NCBI GenBank assembly: GCA_003499525.1
Contig: DNTB01000021.1
Coordinates: forward strand, 1 to 64,000
DNA from: Flavobacteriales bacterium
GTDB taxonomy: Bacteria; Bacteroidota; Bacteroidia; Flavobacteriales_G; Salibacteraceae
Reading direction: 5' to 3'
DNA length: 64,000 nt
The notes beneath the pieces were generated by a model. It saw nothing but the letters and a program-made list of their open reading frames with translations, was not told the DNA's origin and ran no database searches. The position numbers and the translations under genes were made by a program. Positions 36,840-46,600 of the stretch are shown here, in pieces (position 1 is the first letter of the stretch; every line of letters begins with the position of its first letter).

Positions 36840-37127
36840 CTACGTTTTGACGGGTTTTAAAACCCTGAACTTTACTTCACAATCAATGGCAACTTCTGCA
36901 CCTTCTTCCAAAGCACCTTCCAACGATTCATGAAGTTTTATGAACTCATTTTTGAGTAGTCTTATTCGCTTTTCCTGATGCGTTGTATCAACATTCCCGC
37001 TCTCTTTCAGTGAAAAGACTTTATGATTCAAAAATTTGATCTTGTCGTTCACCAATGATAACATCACTTCTCTGGCATCTTCTGCAGTGTAGGTGCTATC
37101 AATAAGTTTAAATCGATATTGAGACAT
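36840..37127 (-). CDS. Small conserved-looking protein downstream of icd
   Basis: 95 residues, no signal peptide or membrane helix. An N-terminal beta-like segment (QYRFKLIDSTYTAEDARE) is followed by a long charged helix (about 20-78) with a probable coiled coil, and a C-terminal strand (AIDCEVKFRVLKP). I do not recognise the family. The gene begins 12 bases after the icd stop on the same strand, so it is very likely co-transcribed with isocitrate dehydrogenase. A structural or regulatory helper role is possible, but nothing in the sequence shows it. Confidence 0.7.
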   Translation of the reverse strand: MSQYRFKLIDSTYTAEDAREVMLSLVNDKIKFLNHKVFSLKESGNVDTTHQEKRIRLLKNEFIKLHESLEGALEEGAEVAIDCEVKFRVLKPVKT

Positions 37128-37139
37128 AGTATTTATTTT

Positions 37140-38573
37140 TTATTGGCCCTGACCCAAGGAATACCCTCGTACTCCATCAAATTCATAAAGGTTTTCGGTC
37201 TTAATTATATCAATTTTTAAATCCAAAGCTTTGGCCATGAGTTTGTGAATGCTGCTTTTTTGAGCAGGCACATTCCCTTCTAGTTCAAACCGGCATCTCC
37301 AATGATCGGTACAAAAGGTTTCTTCAAAGCCTTCGGGCCAAACTTTAACACCACGATTAGTAATCATAGAAAGCTTTATGTCGCTGTTCAGTTTTTGAAG
37401 GTTCGATGCGAGGGCATTGGCGTCCTTTCCCTTCCAATCAACAAATACATCCACACCTTTGAGTGTTTTTTTTATCCCTTCTTTTCTTTGATAAGGCTTG
37501 ATCTGAAGCTTAATTTCTTTATCGAAATCAGCGATTTGAAGCTGTTTTGGTTTTTCGCCTAAATGAGCGATTACGGCCTGGGCGAAGGCTTTGGTTCCTA
37601 ATTTTTGACTGCTCAAACCTGTTCTATAAATATCAGCCGTATGCAAGCCTTTCTCTATTGCCGTGCTCCATGCATTGATGATGCGCTCTGCAACATCCTG
37701 TTGTCCGAGGTGATTCAACATCAAAACTGCTGCGCGTAATAAGCCAGAGGGATTAGCAACGTCTTTTCCGGCAATGTCAGGTGCAGATCCATGTATGGCC
37801 TCAAACATGGATAGATTCTCTCCTGCATTCGCTGTTCCCGCCAGTCCAATGGATCCTGAAATTTGGGCGGTAATATCAGATATAATATCGCCGTACAGGT
37901 TTGGCATAACAATGACATCGAAAATCTCCGGTGTATCGGATAGCCGTGCTGCTCCGATATCGACAATCCAGTTCTCGGCCTGAATGTCAGGATATTCCGC
38001 AGCAACTTCCTTAAAAACCCTATGAAACAAACCGTCGGTATGTTTCATAATGTTATCCTTTGTAAAGCAACTGACCTTTTTTCTCTTGTATAATCGAGCG
38101 TATTCAAAAGCGTAACGGATGATTTTTTCACTACCTGGACGGGTGATGAGTTTGAGGCATTGCACTACCTCATCCGTTTGTTGATGTTCAATTCCAGCAT
38201 AAAGGTCTTCTTCATTCTCGCGAATGATGACCACGTCCATCTCAGGATGTTTAGTGGCAACAAAGGGATGGAAACTTTTGCAGGGTCTCACATTGGCATA
38301 TAATCCCAAAGACTTGCGCATGGTTACATTTAAGCTCTTGTATCCCCCACCCTGCGGTGTGGTTATGGGAGCTTTTAGAAAAACCTTGTTTTTCCGGATT
38401 TTGCTCCAGGCATCAGGCGTGATCCCGCTGGTATTACCATCGAGATAGACTTTTTCACCAACCTCGATTATATCATACTCTAATCGGGCTTCTGCAGCTT
38501 CCAGAATGTCCAGAGTAGCTTGCATTATTTCCGGGCCAATTCCATCCCCGTAGGCAACTGTTACTTTTTGCAT
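37140..38573 (-). CDS. icd: NADP-dependent isocitrate dehydrogenase, Thermus type
   Basis: 477 residues. The beta-decarboxylating dehydrogenase fold has GDGIGPEIM at the N-terminus, substrate site Ser80/Asn82/Arg86 in YKSLNVTMRKS, Arg96 in NVRPCKS, RENEEDLYAG (118-127), the metal Asp region in VMPNLYGDIISD and the coenzyme loop EAIHGSAPDIAGK. A C-terminal extension of about 140 residues beyond the catalytic core marks the Thermus-like homodimeric form found in many Bacteroidota. Converts isocitrate to 2-oxoglutarate in the TCA cycle. Divergent from a LysR regulator, with 81 bases between starts; a small gene follows 12 bases downstream. Confidence 0.95.
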   Translation of the reverse strand: MQKVTVAYGDGIGPEIMQATLDILEAAEARLEYDIIEVGEKVYLDGNTSGITPDAWSKIRKNKVFLKAPITTPQGGGYKSLNVTMRKSLGLYANVRPCKSFHPFVATKHPEMDVVIIRENEEDLYAGIEHQQTDEVVQCLKLITRPGSEKIIRYAFEYARLYKRKKVSCFTKDNIMKHTDGLFHRVFKEVAAEYPDIQAENWIVDIGAARLSDTPEIFDVIVMPNLYGDIISDITAQISGSIGLAGTANAGENLSMFEAIHGSAPDIAGKDVANPSGLLRAAVLMLNHLGQQDVAERIINAWSTAIEKGLHTADIYRTGLSSQKLGTKAFAQAVIAHLGEKPKQLQIADFDKEIKLQIKPYQRKEGIKKTLKGVDVFVDWKGKDANALASNLQKLNSDIKLSMITNRGVKVWPEGFEETFCTDHWRCRFELEGNVPAQKSSIHKLMAKALDLKIDIIKTENLYEFDGVRGYSLGQGQ

Positions 38574-38654
38574 GTTCTAATTTTGATGCAAATAGATGAA
38601 TAATTATTGATATATTTTTATTTATTTATAATATTTGATTCATTACTAAATTTA

Positions 38655-39575
38655 ATGAATTACACCCTTCATCAGCTTAAAATTTTCCTCGAAGTAGTGC
38701 GCAATCAAAGTGTAACCCATGCGGCAGAGAAATTAAATATGACGCAGCCGGCATTATCCATACAGCTGAAAAACTTCCAGAATCAGTTCAAAACCCCTTT
38801 GACGGAGGTCGTTGGTAGAAGAATTTTCATTACAGAATTTGGATTGGACATTGCAAAACTCGCTGAAAATGTCGTGCGCGAAGCCGAGGAAATCAAATAC
38901 AAAACCTATGAATATGACGGATTATTTGCAGGTAAGTTGAGCATTTCGTCCGCGAGTACAGGTAAATATGTCATCCCCTATTTTCTTCATCACTTTTTAG
39001 GCAAACATCCCGGAATTGACCTCAACCTGGATGTAACCAATAAAATCAGAACTCTTGAAAGACTCAAAAAACATGAAGTGGAGCTCGCGTTAGTCTCTGT
39101 GATTCCGAAAGGAATGGATGTTGAAGAAGAAATCCTCCTGGAAAATAAGCTTTTTCTCGTGGGCGACACACCGGAATATGATATTGGCCGGCCTTTTATT
39201 TATCGGGAAGAAGGTTCAGCTACCCGCCTAGCGATGGATCATTTTCTGGAGCAATCGAAAAGCAGAAAGCAGTTTCAACTCACGTCGAATGAAGCTGTGA
39301 AGCAAGCCGTAATTGCCGGTTTAGGTTATTCGGTAATTCCACTCATTGGTATGAAAAATGAATTGATGAACAAAGACCTCTTTATTTTACCCTCAGAGGG
39401 TTTGCCAATAGTTACTTATTGGAGGCTGATATGGCTGAAAAACAAAAGGTTATCTCCCATTACCCGGGCTTTTTTGGATGAATTACGAGAATCGAAAAAT
39501 GCGCTGATTAAGACTCATTTTAGTTGGTATGTGGAATTTTCAGAGCAGAGCAACGATAAATCCGTTTTGGAATAG
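38655..39575 (+). CDS. LysR family transcriptional regulator
   Basis: 306 residues from ATG 38655; the frame is open from 38607, but the extra 16 residues precede the canonical LysR start. The winged helix-turn-helix is at 1-60 (LHQLKIFLEVVRNQSVTHAAEKLNMTQPALSIQLKNFQ). A periplasmic-binding-protein-like effector domain follows (about 90-295, LSISSASTGKYVIPYFLHHFLGKHPGIDLNLDV). The type recalls the CbbR/RbcR-like branch by its SxGKYxxP signature. The gene is divergent from icd across an AT-rich 81-base gap, so control of icd is a reasonable inference. No palindromic T-N11-A site was identified with certainty. Confidence 0.92.
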   Translation: MNYTLHQLKIFLEVVRNQSVTHAAEKLNMTQPALSIQLKNFQNQFKTPLTEVVGRRIFITEFGLDIAKLAENVVREAEEIKYKTYEYDGLFAGKLSISSASTGKYVIPYFLHHFLGKHPGIDLNLDVTNKIRTLERLKKHEVELALVSVIPKGMDVEEEILLENKLFLVGDTPEYDIGRPFIYREEGSATRLAMDHFLEQSKSRKQFQLTSNEAVKQAVIAGLGYSVIPLIGMKNELMNKDLFILPSEGLPIVTYWRLIWLKNKRLSPITRAFLDELRESKNALIKTHFSWYVEFSEQSNDKSVLE

Positions 39576-39609
39576 AAACAAGTTAGTACCTTCACTTGGA
39601 TTTGAAAGA

Positions 39610-40065
39610 ATGAGAATTAAAGCAAAAACACCCGATGATTATGTAGCTCAACTTCCAGAGGATCGAAGGGATGTCATTAACCGAATGCGAAATACCCTTG
39701 TCGGTAATCTTCCCAGTGGCTTTGAAGAACAAATGAGCTATGGCATGATTGGGTACGTCGTTCCAAAAAAGGTCTACCCTAAGGGTTATCATGTGAATCC
39801 GCAGCTACCTCTACCCTTTATCCATCTGGCCTCTCAAAAAAACCACATTGGATTTTATCACATGGCTTTGTATTCAGATGACAAGCTGTTAAACTGGTTT
39901 ACAACCGAATATGCCAAATTCTCGAAAAGGAAATTGGACATGGGAAAGAGTTGTGTGCGATTTAAAAAACCAGATCATATTCCGTTTGACCTGATTGCAA
40001 AACTGGCAAAGAAAATATCTCCACAGGAGTGGATATCAATGTATGAAGGCATCATAAAGCCCTAA
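39610..40065 (+). CDS. DUF1801 (YdhG/YjbR-like fold) protein
   Basis: 151 residues from ATG 39610. The longer frame from 39529 overlaps the LysR gene and adds 27 residues that look non-coding. The DUF1801 pattern is clear: TPDDYVAQLPEDRRDVINRMRNTL, FEEQMSYGMIGYVVP, FIHLASQKNHIGFYHM and MGKSCVRFKKPDHIPFDLIAKL. Small cytoplasmic proteins of this family have a frataxin-like fold, and a Bacillus member (YdhG/Fra) has been linked to iron handling. Whether this one binds iron cannot be told. It follows the LysR gene by 34 bases. Confidence 0.9.
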   Translation: MRIKAKTPDDYVAQLPEDRRDVINRMRNTLVGNLPSGFEEQMSYGMIGYVVPKKVYPKGYHVNPQLPLPFIHLASQKNHIGFYHMALYSDDKLLNWFTTEYAKFSKRKLDMGKSCVRFKKPDHIPFDLIAKLAKKISPQEWISMYEGIIKP

Positions 40066-40223
40066 CCTTTTGCGATGATGACAGCGATCTTATATATTCT
40101 TTGTCTTTTTTATCCTGGCTATCCAATTGGTAATTACCAACATATAAATACGAGAATTCGTGAACAACCTTCGCTTTCGATTATTATCCTTTTCACCATT
40201 TTTGCCAGCAAATTTTTTCTGAT

Positions 40224-42206
40224 ATGATTCGTGTTTTCGGTTTACTCCTTCTTCTTTCACTTATTGTAGGTTCCTGCACTGAAAAGAGAGGTGTTGAAGT
40301 CACCAATTTCAACCCATTCTCAAATTATCCCACTCAAGATAGTATCTTAAGTGTGGTGGTTAATCTTGAGGATGCTATAAAAAACGGTATTATGATTCCC
40401 AACCCGAAAGATGAACTCCCCTATTTTCAAATCAGGTTCACGCTTACAAATACGGGAAACAAGGCCAGAAAATTTGCTTACAAAGTGTTTTATCAGAACG
40501 AGAGCTATAAACACAAAGAAGAATTAGAAAATGGAGAATACAACCCAAAGGCTAGTGACAATTTTTACGGAAGCTGGGAATCTGATGACTTTCATTTTAC
40601 TCCTAAGGTTGAGGCGGGTGCCAGTATTGAGATTATCGACTCGATCCGAATAATCGGAAATCCGAGAAATGAAATAAAATATTTCGGTGCGCCAAGGAGA
40701 TACAATGCCACTTTAGAAGATATCAACCGACAAATGGATGAAATAAGGAGTTCTGGTGATTGGATGGCACAAATTCAGCAAAAAGCTGCTGACAGCAAGA
40801 TAGAGGTAGAAGAACAGATATATCGCGATGCGCTATGGATGCTCAATAGAAATTCCCCTGAGGGAGAAGAAAATCACCGATGGAAAAGAAACCCGAGAAT
40901 GGGAACTTACAGATTTAGCGTTGCCGTAGGAGCTATGGAGGACGTTGATAAACTTACTCCCCCCGGTAAATTCACTTCCATTGCTGATACCACTGGAATA
41001 TTTATTGACCCTTTTTACTATTTTGAAAATGAGGTTTCCGACAAAGGATTTCGACTTTATGAATCGCCCTACAGACTCAAAGCTCTATCCAAAATGGATG
41101 GAACCGGAGGGGTTTTTGTTAATCGCTTAAAATATACACGACCGAAATTGGATACCAGTTATTATAACAAGGATGTTAACGATGATGATAGCTTGGTGTT
41201 TACTGCTCTCTTCGAGCAATACTTCCATGACATAAATCGGAACTTCTCTTACAAAAACGTGAAAGCCCGAAAAGATGTGATCGGTGATAATTTGACTCAA
41301 AAAGAATACTCGAGATATAGCCAATACTCAGATAATCAAAGAGTTGTGGGTCACTTCAAAGTAACAGAAGCACCAGGAAGAACGGTGTATTATGACGATG
41401 AAAAGGGTGCTATAGCTCTACAAAACCCATCCCAGGATCTGTCCGGCAAAATGACTAAAGAGAATGTTGGTATAAATAGTAGAATTGGTTTGCAATACGG
41501 AACGTATCGGGCAAAAATCCGATTCCCTGAAATTATTAGTGAAGATCATGTTTGGAATGGTATTACCTGTGCTTTTTGGTTGATCTTCCAGGAAGAATCG
41601 GAATGGAATAATCGCAGCAGTTGTGTTGCCGGTTACATCCCAAAATACATTGATGGGGAGACAGATGTCCGTGTTGCGGAAAATCATTATTCTGAAATAG
41701 ATATAGAAATTGTAAAAACCTCTAAATACTGGCCAAAATCTTCTTACCCACCAAACTCCAAAGTACCCATAGATGATGCGTTGAACAACAATGTAATTGT
41801 GACTGCTACGAATTGGGACCTGGCATGCACCGATCCATCCGGATTCTCTGTAGGAGCAAATCCTTTTGAAGAATACACAACACATCGTTGGAACCATTGG
41901 TACAAAGCTCTTTCAATCAAAACCGAACATGACCAGAATAATACCCTCGGTAAAGATTTGTATTACGAAATTCAATGGAAACCAAATGAGATCGTCTGGC
42001 GGATAGGAAGCTCTCCTGAGGAAATGCGAGTGTTTGCCAGAATGGATAGTACTATTACTAAAATTCCTGATAATCAGATGCTTACTGTTATCACACAAGA
42101 GTATCATGATGCGAGTTGGTGGCCAATCACACCTTTCAAGCAAGACAATATTCCGTTCCCTTCAAAACCGATAACAGGATACGTTTATGAAGTGGTGGTC
42201 GAATAG
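40224..42206 (+). CDS. Lipoprotein with GH16-like catalytic domain
   Basis: 660 residues with lipobox VGSC (Cys18). Residues about 40-130 resemble an Ig-like domain (FQIRFTLTNTGNKARKFAYKVFY). The C-terminal third (about 360-660) reads as a GH16 concanavalin-like fold: YGTYRAKIRFPE, then the catalytic signature EIDIE (Glu491, Asp493, Glu495), then HRWNHWYKALSI and YEIQWKPNEIVWRIG. These are the usual order and motif of laminarinases, agarases and related endo-glycanases. Overall identity to known enzymes is probably low, and the middle region is unknown. It overlaps the next gene, a secreted Asp-box protein, by 20 bases. Surface polysaccharide degradation or remodelling is inferred. Confidence 0.75.
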   Translation: MIRVFGLLLLLSLIVGSCTEKRGVEVTNFNPFSNYPTQDSILSVVVNLEDAIKNGIMIPNPKDELPYFQIRFTLTNTGNKARKFAYKVFYQNESYKHKEELENGEYNPKASDNFYGSWESDDFHFTPKVEAGASIEIIDSIRIIGNPRNEIKYFGAPRRYNATLEDINRQMDEIRSSGDWMAQIQQKAADSKIEVEEQIYRDALWMLNRNSPEGEENHRWKRNPRMGTYRFSVAVGAMEDVDKLTPPGKFTSIADTTGIFIDPFYYFENEVSDKGFRLYESPYRLKALSKMDGTGGVFVNRLKYTRPKLDTSYYNKDVNDDDSLVFTALFEQYFHDINRNFSYKNVKARKDVIGDNLTQKEYSRYSQYSDNQRVVGHFKVTEAPGRTVYYDDEKGAIALQNPSQDLSGKMTKENVGINSRIGLQYGTYRAKIRFPEIISEDHVWNGITCAFWLIFQEESEWNNRSSCVAGYIPKYIDGETDVRVAENHYSEIDIEIVKTSKYWPKSSYPPNSKVPIDDALNNNVIVTATNWDLACTDPSGFSVGANPFEEYTTHRWNHWYKALSIKTEHDQNNTLGKDLYYEIQWKPNEIVWRIGSSPEEMRVFARMDSTITKIPDNQMLTVITQEYHDASWWPITPFKQDNIPFPSKPITGYVYEVVVE

Positions 42207-43740
42207 TTTTCTTTTTCTTTTATTCTGTTCGACCCAACAAAGTGGACTTTCACAAAACGTTTTAATAAGCACTGAGGCTAATCCTAACGAAACCTCTATC
42301 ATTTTTGATTATAAAAATCCGGCCCGAATGGTTGCCGGAGCCAATAACTTTAATGCCTATCACAGCGCAGATAGCGGCAAAACCTGGACAAGACAGCGAC
42401 TGACCTCCCAATACGGAGTTTGGGGGGATCCCGTGGTAGATGTGGATGACAGCGGCAACTTCTTCTTTTTTCACCTGGCCAGAGAAATCGACTTTTTAGA
42501 TCGAATCGTTTGTCAAAAATCATTTGATGGAGGCCAAACCTTTAGTCAGGAATCTTTCGCCGGGCTAAACAGTCCCAAAGATCAGGACAAACACTGGTGT
42601 GCCATCGATAGAAGAACGGACAATATTTATCTGTTCTGGACACAATTTGACCAATATGGCAGCTCGGATACTCTGGACAGTTCTTTGATTCTGTTTTCAA
42701 AATCAGTGGATGGGGCAAAGACATGGAGTACCCCGCAGCGTATCAGTCATCATGCAGGTGATTGCATTGATGAAGGACAAACTGTGGAAGGAGCGGTACC
42801 TGCGGTTGGGCCAAATGGAGAAATTTATGTGAGTTGGGCCGGGCCTCGAGGGATTGTTTTTAATAAGTCCCTCGACCATGGAGATTCCTGGATGCCGATC
42901 GAAACACAGGTGGATAGTATGCCAGGAGGTTGGGCATTTGATGTGCCGGGAATTTATAGAGCTAATGGTTTTCCAATAACCAAATGCGACACTTCCGGAG
43001 GTGACTATCACGGTACAGTTTATATTAACTGGAGCGATCAGCGCAATGGTACGGACGATACTGAAATATGGCTGCGCAAGTCAACAGATGGCGGTGAAAG
43101 CTGGAGTCCCAGAATCAGAGTGAATAATGACACGACCCGAACGCATCAGTTTTTTACCTGGATGGATATCGATCAGCGCACCGGTTATTTGTATTTCATC
43201 TTTTACGATCGCAGTAACTACGATAATGCAGTGACTGATGTCTGCATAGCGATTTCAACGGACGGAGGAGAAACCTTTACCAATGAGATTATAAGCGAAT
43301 CACCTTTCCTACCTTATTCAGGCGTCTTTTTTGGAGACTATACCAACATAGTAGCGCATAACAATTTAGTACGACCTATCTGGACACGAATGGATACTGG
43401 TCAACTCTCGGTTTGGACTGACATTACCCCAAGAGGATATCCGGTAAATGTTGTAGGTCCGGCCAATCCTGCTCAAGAAACAGAAATCAAAACTTATCCT
43501 AACCCTACCAAAGACAATGCTTTCGTTTCCTTTAAGCTTCGAAATGATGAGCATGTAAAAATTGTTCTCTATGACCTTGATGGCCGGCAACTAAGAACTG
43601 TAGTTGACGAGAAATTGAACTACGGAGGGCACGTAGTTGCGTTGAATCTGGAGGAACTGAACTTAGCGTCAGGAACCTATTTGATCAAATTGCACTCCGA
43701 TACCCAGGATAAGACACTTAGGATGCTAGTAATTGAATAA
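42187..43740 (+). CDS. Secreted BNR/Asp-box (sialidase-like) protein with T9SS sorting domain
   Basis: 517 residues with a signal peptide. A six-bladed propeller is indicated by Asp-boxes SADSGKTW, SFDGGQTF, SVDGAKTW, SLDHGDSW, STDGGESW and STDGGETF, spaced about 45-70 residues apart. The C-terminal about 75 residues are a type A T9SS sorting domain (KTYPNPTKDNAFVSF to TLRMLVIE). Typical sialidase catalytic residues (FRIP Arg, Tyr/Glu pair) are not evident, so it may bind rather than cleave glycans. The start lies inside the GH16-like gene (20-base overlap), implying coupled expression. Confidence 0.88.
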   Translation: MKWWSNSFLFLLFCSTQQSGLSQNVLISTEANPNETSIIFDYKNPARMVAGANNFNAYHSADSGKTWTRQRLTSQYGVWGDPVVDVDDSGNFFFFHLAREIDFLDRIVCQKSFDGGQTFSQESFAGLNSPKDQDKHWCAIDRRTDNIYLFWTQFDQYGSSDTLDSSLILFSKSVDGAKTWSTPQRISHHAGDCIDEGQTVEGAVPAVGPNGEIYVSWAGPRGIVFNKSLDHGDSWMPIETQVDSMPGGWAFDVPGIYRANGFPITKCDTSGGDYHGTVYINWSDQRNGTDDTEIWLRKSTDGGESWSPRIRVNNDTTRTHQFFTWMDIDQRTGYLYFIFYDRSNYDNAVTDVCIAISTDGGETFTNEIISESPFLPYSGVFFGDYTNIVAHNNLVRPIWTRMDTGQLSVWTDITPRGYPVNVVGPANPAQETEIKTYPNPTKDNAFVSFKLRNDEHVKIVLYDLDGRQLRTVVDEKLNYGGHVVALNLEELNLASGTYLIKLHSDTQDKTLRMLVIE

Positions 43741-43747
43741 AGCATAG

Positions 43748-46486
43748 CTAGTCCTCGAATAGTTCTATTTGCAGGTTATTTATGCTAAAGGTTTCTCCTT
43801 CAGGGTTCCAGATATACACTTTCACCATTTCTTTTCTGTCCAGGTCGGGAATATGTCGCAACACCCTTACCGGGTTCCATTCTTTTGGTCTTTCGATCTG
43901 ACGTTCAACCTTAGTGGCATACCATTCATCTCCTACTTCGCTAACAATGATGGCCTCAGTGTAATCGTTACCTTGTACATCCATCTTAACTTTCAAAACC
44001 CCACTCTTCAGGGTATCATTATTTTGCTCCAATTCAAAAACAGTAACATATTCCATCTCCGGGAGCACCTGGAAACCCTGTTCGTTCATGGTGTAAGTTA
44101 TTGAATCTTCAGGTATTGTATAAGATAAGGAAGGCTGCTCAGCCAGATAGGCATCTTCCGGGTTCCATTTGAGGTCGTAATACTCACTCACCTTTATTTT
44201 TTCATTGTTTGTCAGCAAAACCGAAACTAAACTGAAGGACAAAACAACAAGGATTATCCCGGGCAATATCAAGTACATATTACTCTCAGGACTGCTATGA
44301 TACCAGTGGTTTCGGATCAAGTAAAGCACGATCCCGAAAAACAAAAGATTCGATATGATGTAGAGTAGTAATATCAGGTTATTTTTATATTTAAACACAA
44401 CCTCATGTTCACCTTTGGGCAACACTATGGTTTGGTAGTTAAAATTCGATCGATAAATAGGCACTTCCTGTCCATCTATCTCCGCTCTCCATCCCAGGTA
44501 GTTGGATTGAATCAATGTTAGATATTGATCCTCAGAGGTTTGTGTGGTAGCGCACATTTTATTTGGAGAGAAGTAACTCAGCGTAATTCGGTCTTCCGGA
44601 GACGATAGGGCATTGTAATTTGACAATATCTCGTAATCTTCCTCTGACACCACTAAAACCTTATTGTTGGATTCGTCTTTAAATAATCCGTCTACAAAAA
44701 ACTCTTCTCTGGCAAGGGTATCGGATAAGTAGAACAGATGGTTGTCTAACACCAGTTTTTGTAGGTTATTATACTCGTCATCAATAAGACTGTAAGAGTT
44801 CAGTTCAAACGAAGAAAACGCCCCAAAAGCAACCTGCTTTGTAAAGATGTAGGTGTTTCTCCAAAAGGGTTCGAAAAATGCAAATTGCTCGGTATTATAG
44901 ATGACTTTATCATTTGTAGGGATAGGAAAACCATGAGGATTCAGATCAAGATTCCTTTTCATGTCCACCGGACTCTGTTTCATATCCACAAATGTTGAGC
45001 TCATGTTTAAATGAGCTGCCCAAACCAGATCTAATGACAGAATGATTACTAAGAGCTGCATAGAATACCTCGCTTTAGGCCATTTAAACACCAATAGAAA
45101 TACGGCTAACATTAATAGAATCTGTGAAAGCGAACTAATGATAATTCGCTGATTTACTGTAAGTTGGTTTATGATAGACTCCAAGCCATCTCTGAAATTA
45201 ATCCCGGAAAAGCTATCAATCCACATGTTAGAAGCAGCATTGATAAAAATGATTAGCAACCCGGTAAATAATAAACCGGCGGAGATTATTAGATATTTCT
45301 TCGATTTTTCGCGATTTTGCTCGTACTCAGCAAAAAAGTTTGCGCCTAATAAAATAAGTGGGAATAAACCAAATACTCTGATATAAGCAGCATTCCTGAA
45401 AAGCCCCATTAACGGAAAATGGCGAAACATCAGTTCACGCGTAGGCAGGAAGTCGAATATGGTTGAAAAAATGATCACTCCGTAAACAAAAAAGATATAC
45501 TCAACTGCCGTTCTGCGCTTCATAAGTGCAGCTAGAGCAAACAGTAAAACTCCAGTGCCGATATAATGATTGAGCATGGAAGGATCGATATTTCCGAAAA
45601 AATCCATGGGCTCGATAGACAAGAAGGGTATCAAAAATGTGAGTAAGCCGTTTACCGGTTGGCTAAAAGAAAGGCTGGTAATTAAATCCACACCCCCAGC
45701 AAGACGATTTACCGCTGGGGTGACCTCAATTACAGCTGCCAACAATGGAAGAGTTAAAACCAAAATCAATGCCGCCAGTTTAGCATGAATTGTAAGCAGA
45801 TTCTTCAGGGATTTACCTTCCTTAACCGTTTTGATTAAGAAGTGGATGAATAAAATCAGCAACAGGTATAACACTCCAATACTCAATGCTTGATAGGCTC
45901 CTGTAACCAAGAGAAACAAGTAAATACCGGTTTTTAATATTCTGTTCACCGAGAATTCCTGGTTCAGCTTTAAATAGGAGAACAATACAAAGGGTATCCA
46001 GGCGGCACCTACAATCAGGAAGAAATGCTGGCCGTGACCTATCATAAATCCACTAAAGGCATAGGCAACACCTGCAACCAATGAGGCTTTTTTGCTTCCG
46101 TTAAAATGGTAAGAAAGCCTATACATTCCTAGCGAAGCAATCCAGAGATAAAGGATGTAAAGGAAGTGCATGGTATAAATTCCGTACCCTCCTAATAAAC
46201 TGGTAATCAGTAGCTCCGGGTAATAGAATGGCACTTGAAGATCAGCGTAGAAAGGGGTTCCAGTTTGTTGAAAAGGATTCCAAAACGGAAAATATCCCGA
46301 TTGTATTCCTTCTGAAAAATGATAGCGAAAGGGAAAAACGACATCAATTAAATCCCATTTGAGTGCATATACAAGAAATGAAACCGGCCAATACCCAATG
46401 ATGACAGCAATGAGTAAAAAGAGCTTGGATCCCAGTGAATCTGGCGATTGTAGAATTGCCTTAAGTATACTTTTAAATCGACTCAT
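43748..46486 (-). CDS. YfhO family polytopic membrane protein
   Basis: 912 residues. Many transmembrane helices (roughly 12-14) in the first two thirds, with the YfhO/GT-C signature loop PFRYHFSEGIQSGYFPFWNPFQQTGTPFYADLQ and GVAYAFSGFMIGHGQH. A soluble domain (about 510-700) contains LIQSNYLGWRAEIDGQEVPIYRSN, a YfhO hallmark, then KGEHEVVFKYKN and further helices. In Firmicutes, YfhO proteins glycosylate lipoteichoic acid; in Bacteroidota the acceptor is unknown. The extra C-terminal beta domain (about 760-912) is unrecognised. A single gene, convergent with the Asp-box gene (7 bases apart). Confidence 0.9.
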   Translation of the reverse strand: MSRFKSILKAILQSPDSLGSKLFLLIAVIIGYWPVSFLVYALKWDLIDVVFPFRYHFSEGIQSGYFPFWNPFQQTGTPFYADLQVPFYYPELLITSLLGGYGIYTMHFLYILYLWIASLGMYRLSYHFNGSKKASLVAGVAYAFSGFMIGHGQHFFLIVGAAWIPFVLFSYLKLNQEFSVNRILKTGIYLFLLVTGAYQALSIGVLYLLLILFIHFLIKTVKEGKSLKNLLTIHAKLAALILVLTLPLLAAVIEVTPAVNRLAGGVDLITSLSFSQPVNGLLTFLIPFLSIEPMDFFGNIDPSMLNHYIGTGVLLFALAALMKRRTAVEYIFFVYGVIIFSTIFDFLPTRELMFRHFPLMGLFRNAAYIRVFGLFPLILLGANFFAEYEQNREKSKKYLIISAGLLFTGLLIIFINAASNMWIDSFSGINFRDGLESIINQLTVNQRIIISSLSQILLMLAVFLLVFKWPKARYSMQLLVIILSLDLVWAAHLNMSSTFVDMKQSPVDMKRNLDLNPHGFPIPTNDKVIYNTEQFAFFEPFWRNTYIFTKQVAFGAFSSFELNSYSLIDDEYNNLQKLVLDNHLFYLSDTLAREEFFVDGLFKDESNNKVLVVSEEDYEILSNYNALSSPEDRITLSYFSPNKMCATTQTSEDQYLTLIQSNYLGWRAEIDGQEVPIYRSNFNYQTIVLPKGEHEVVFKYKNNLILLLYIISNLLFFGIVLYLIRNHWYHSSPESNMYLILPGIILVVLSFSLVSVLLTNNEKIKVSEYYDLKWNPEDAYLAEQPSLSYTIPEDSITYTMNEQGFQVLPEMEYVTVFELEQNNDTLKSGVLKVKMDVQGNDYTEAIIVSEVGDEWYATKVERQIERPKEWNPVRVLRHIPDLDRKEMVKVYIWNPEGETFSINNLQIELFED

Positions 46487-46600
46487 TCCTTAGTTCTCTT
46501 CCACCCTTTCGTCCGATACCGGTTGAGCTTTCCAGAAGCGTCGCCAAATGTAGTGGATATAAAAGATATTATTTGCCTGCAAGGTTCATTGAATGTGTTA

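Noticed and set aside
36828..36845. Short direct repeat tactacg...tactacg
   Set aside because: Only seven bases, partly inside the end of a coding region; chance is sufficient.
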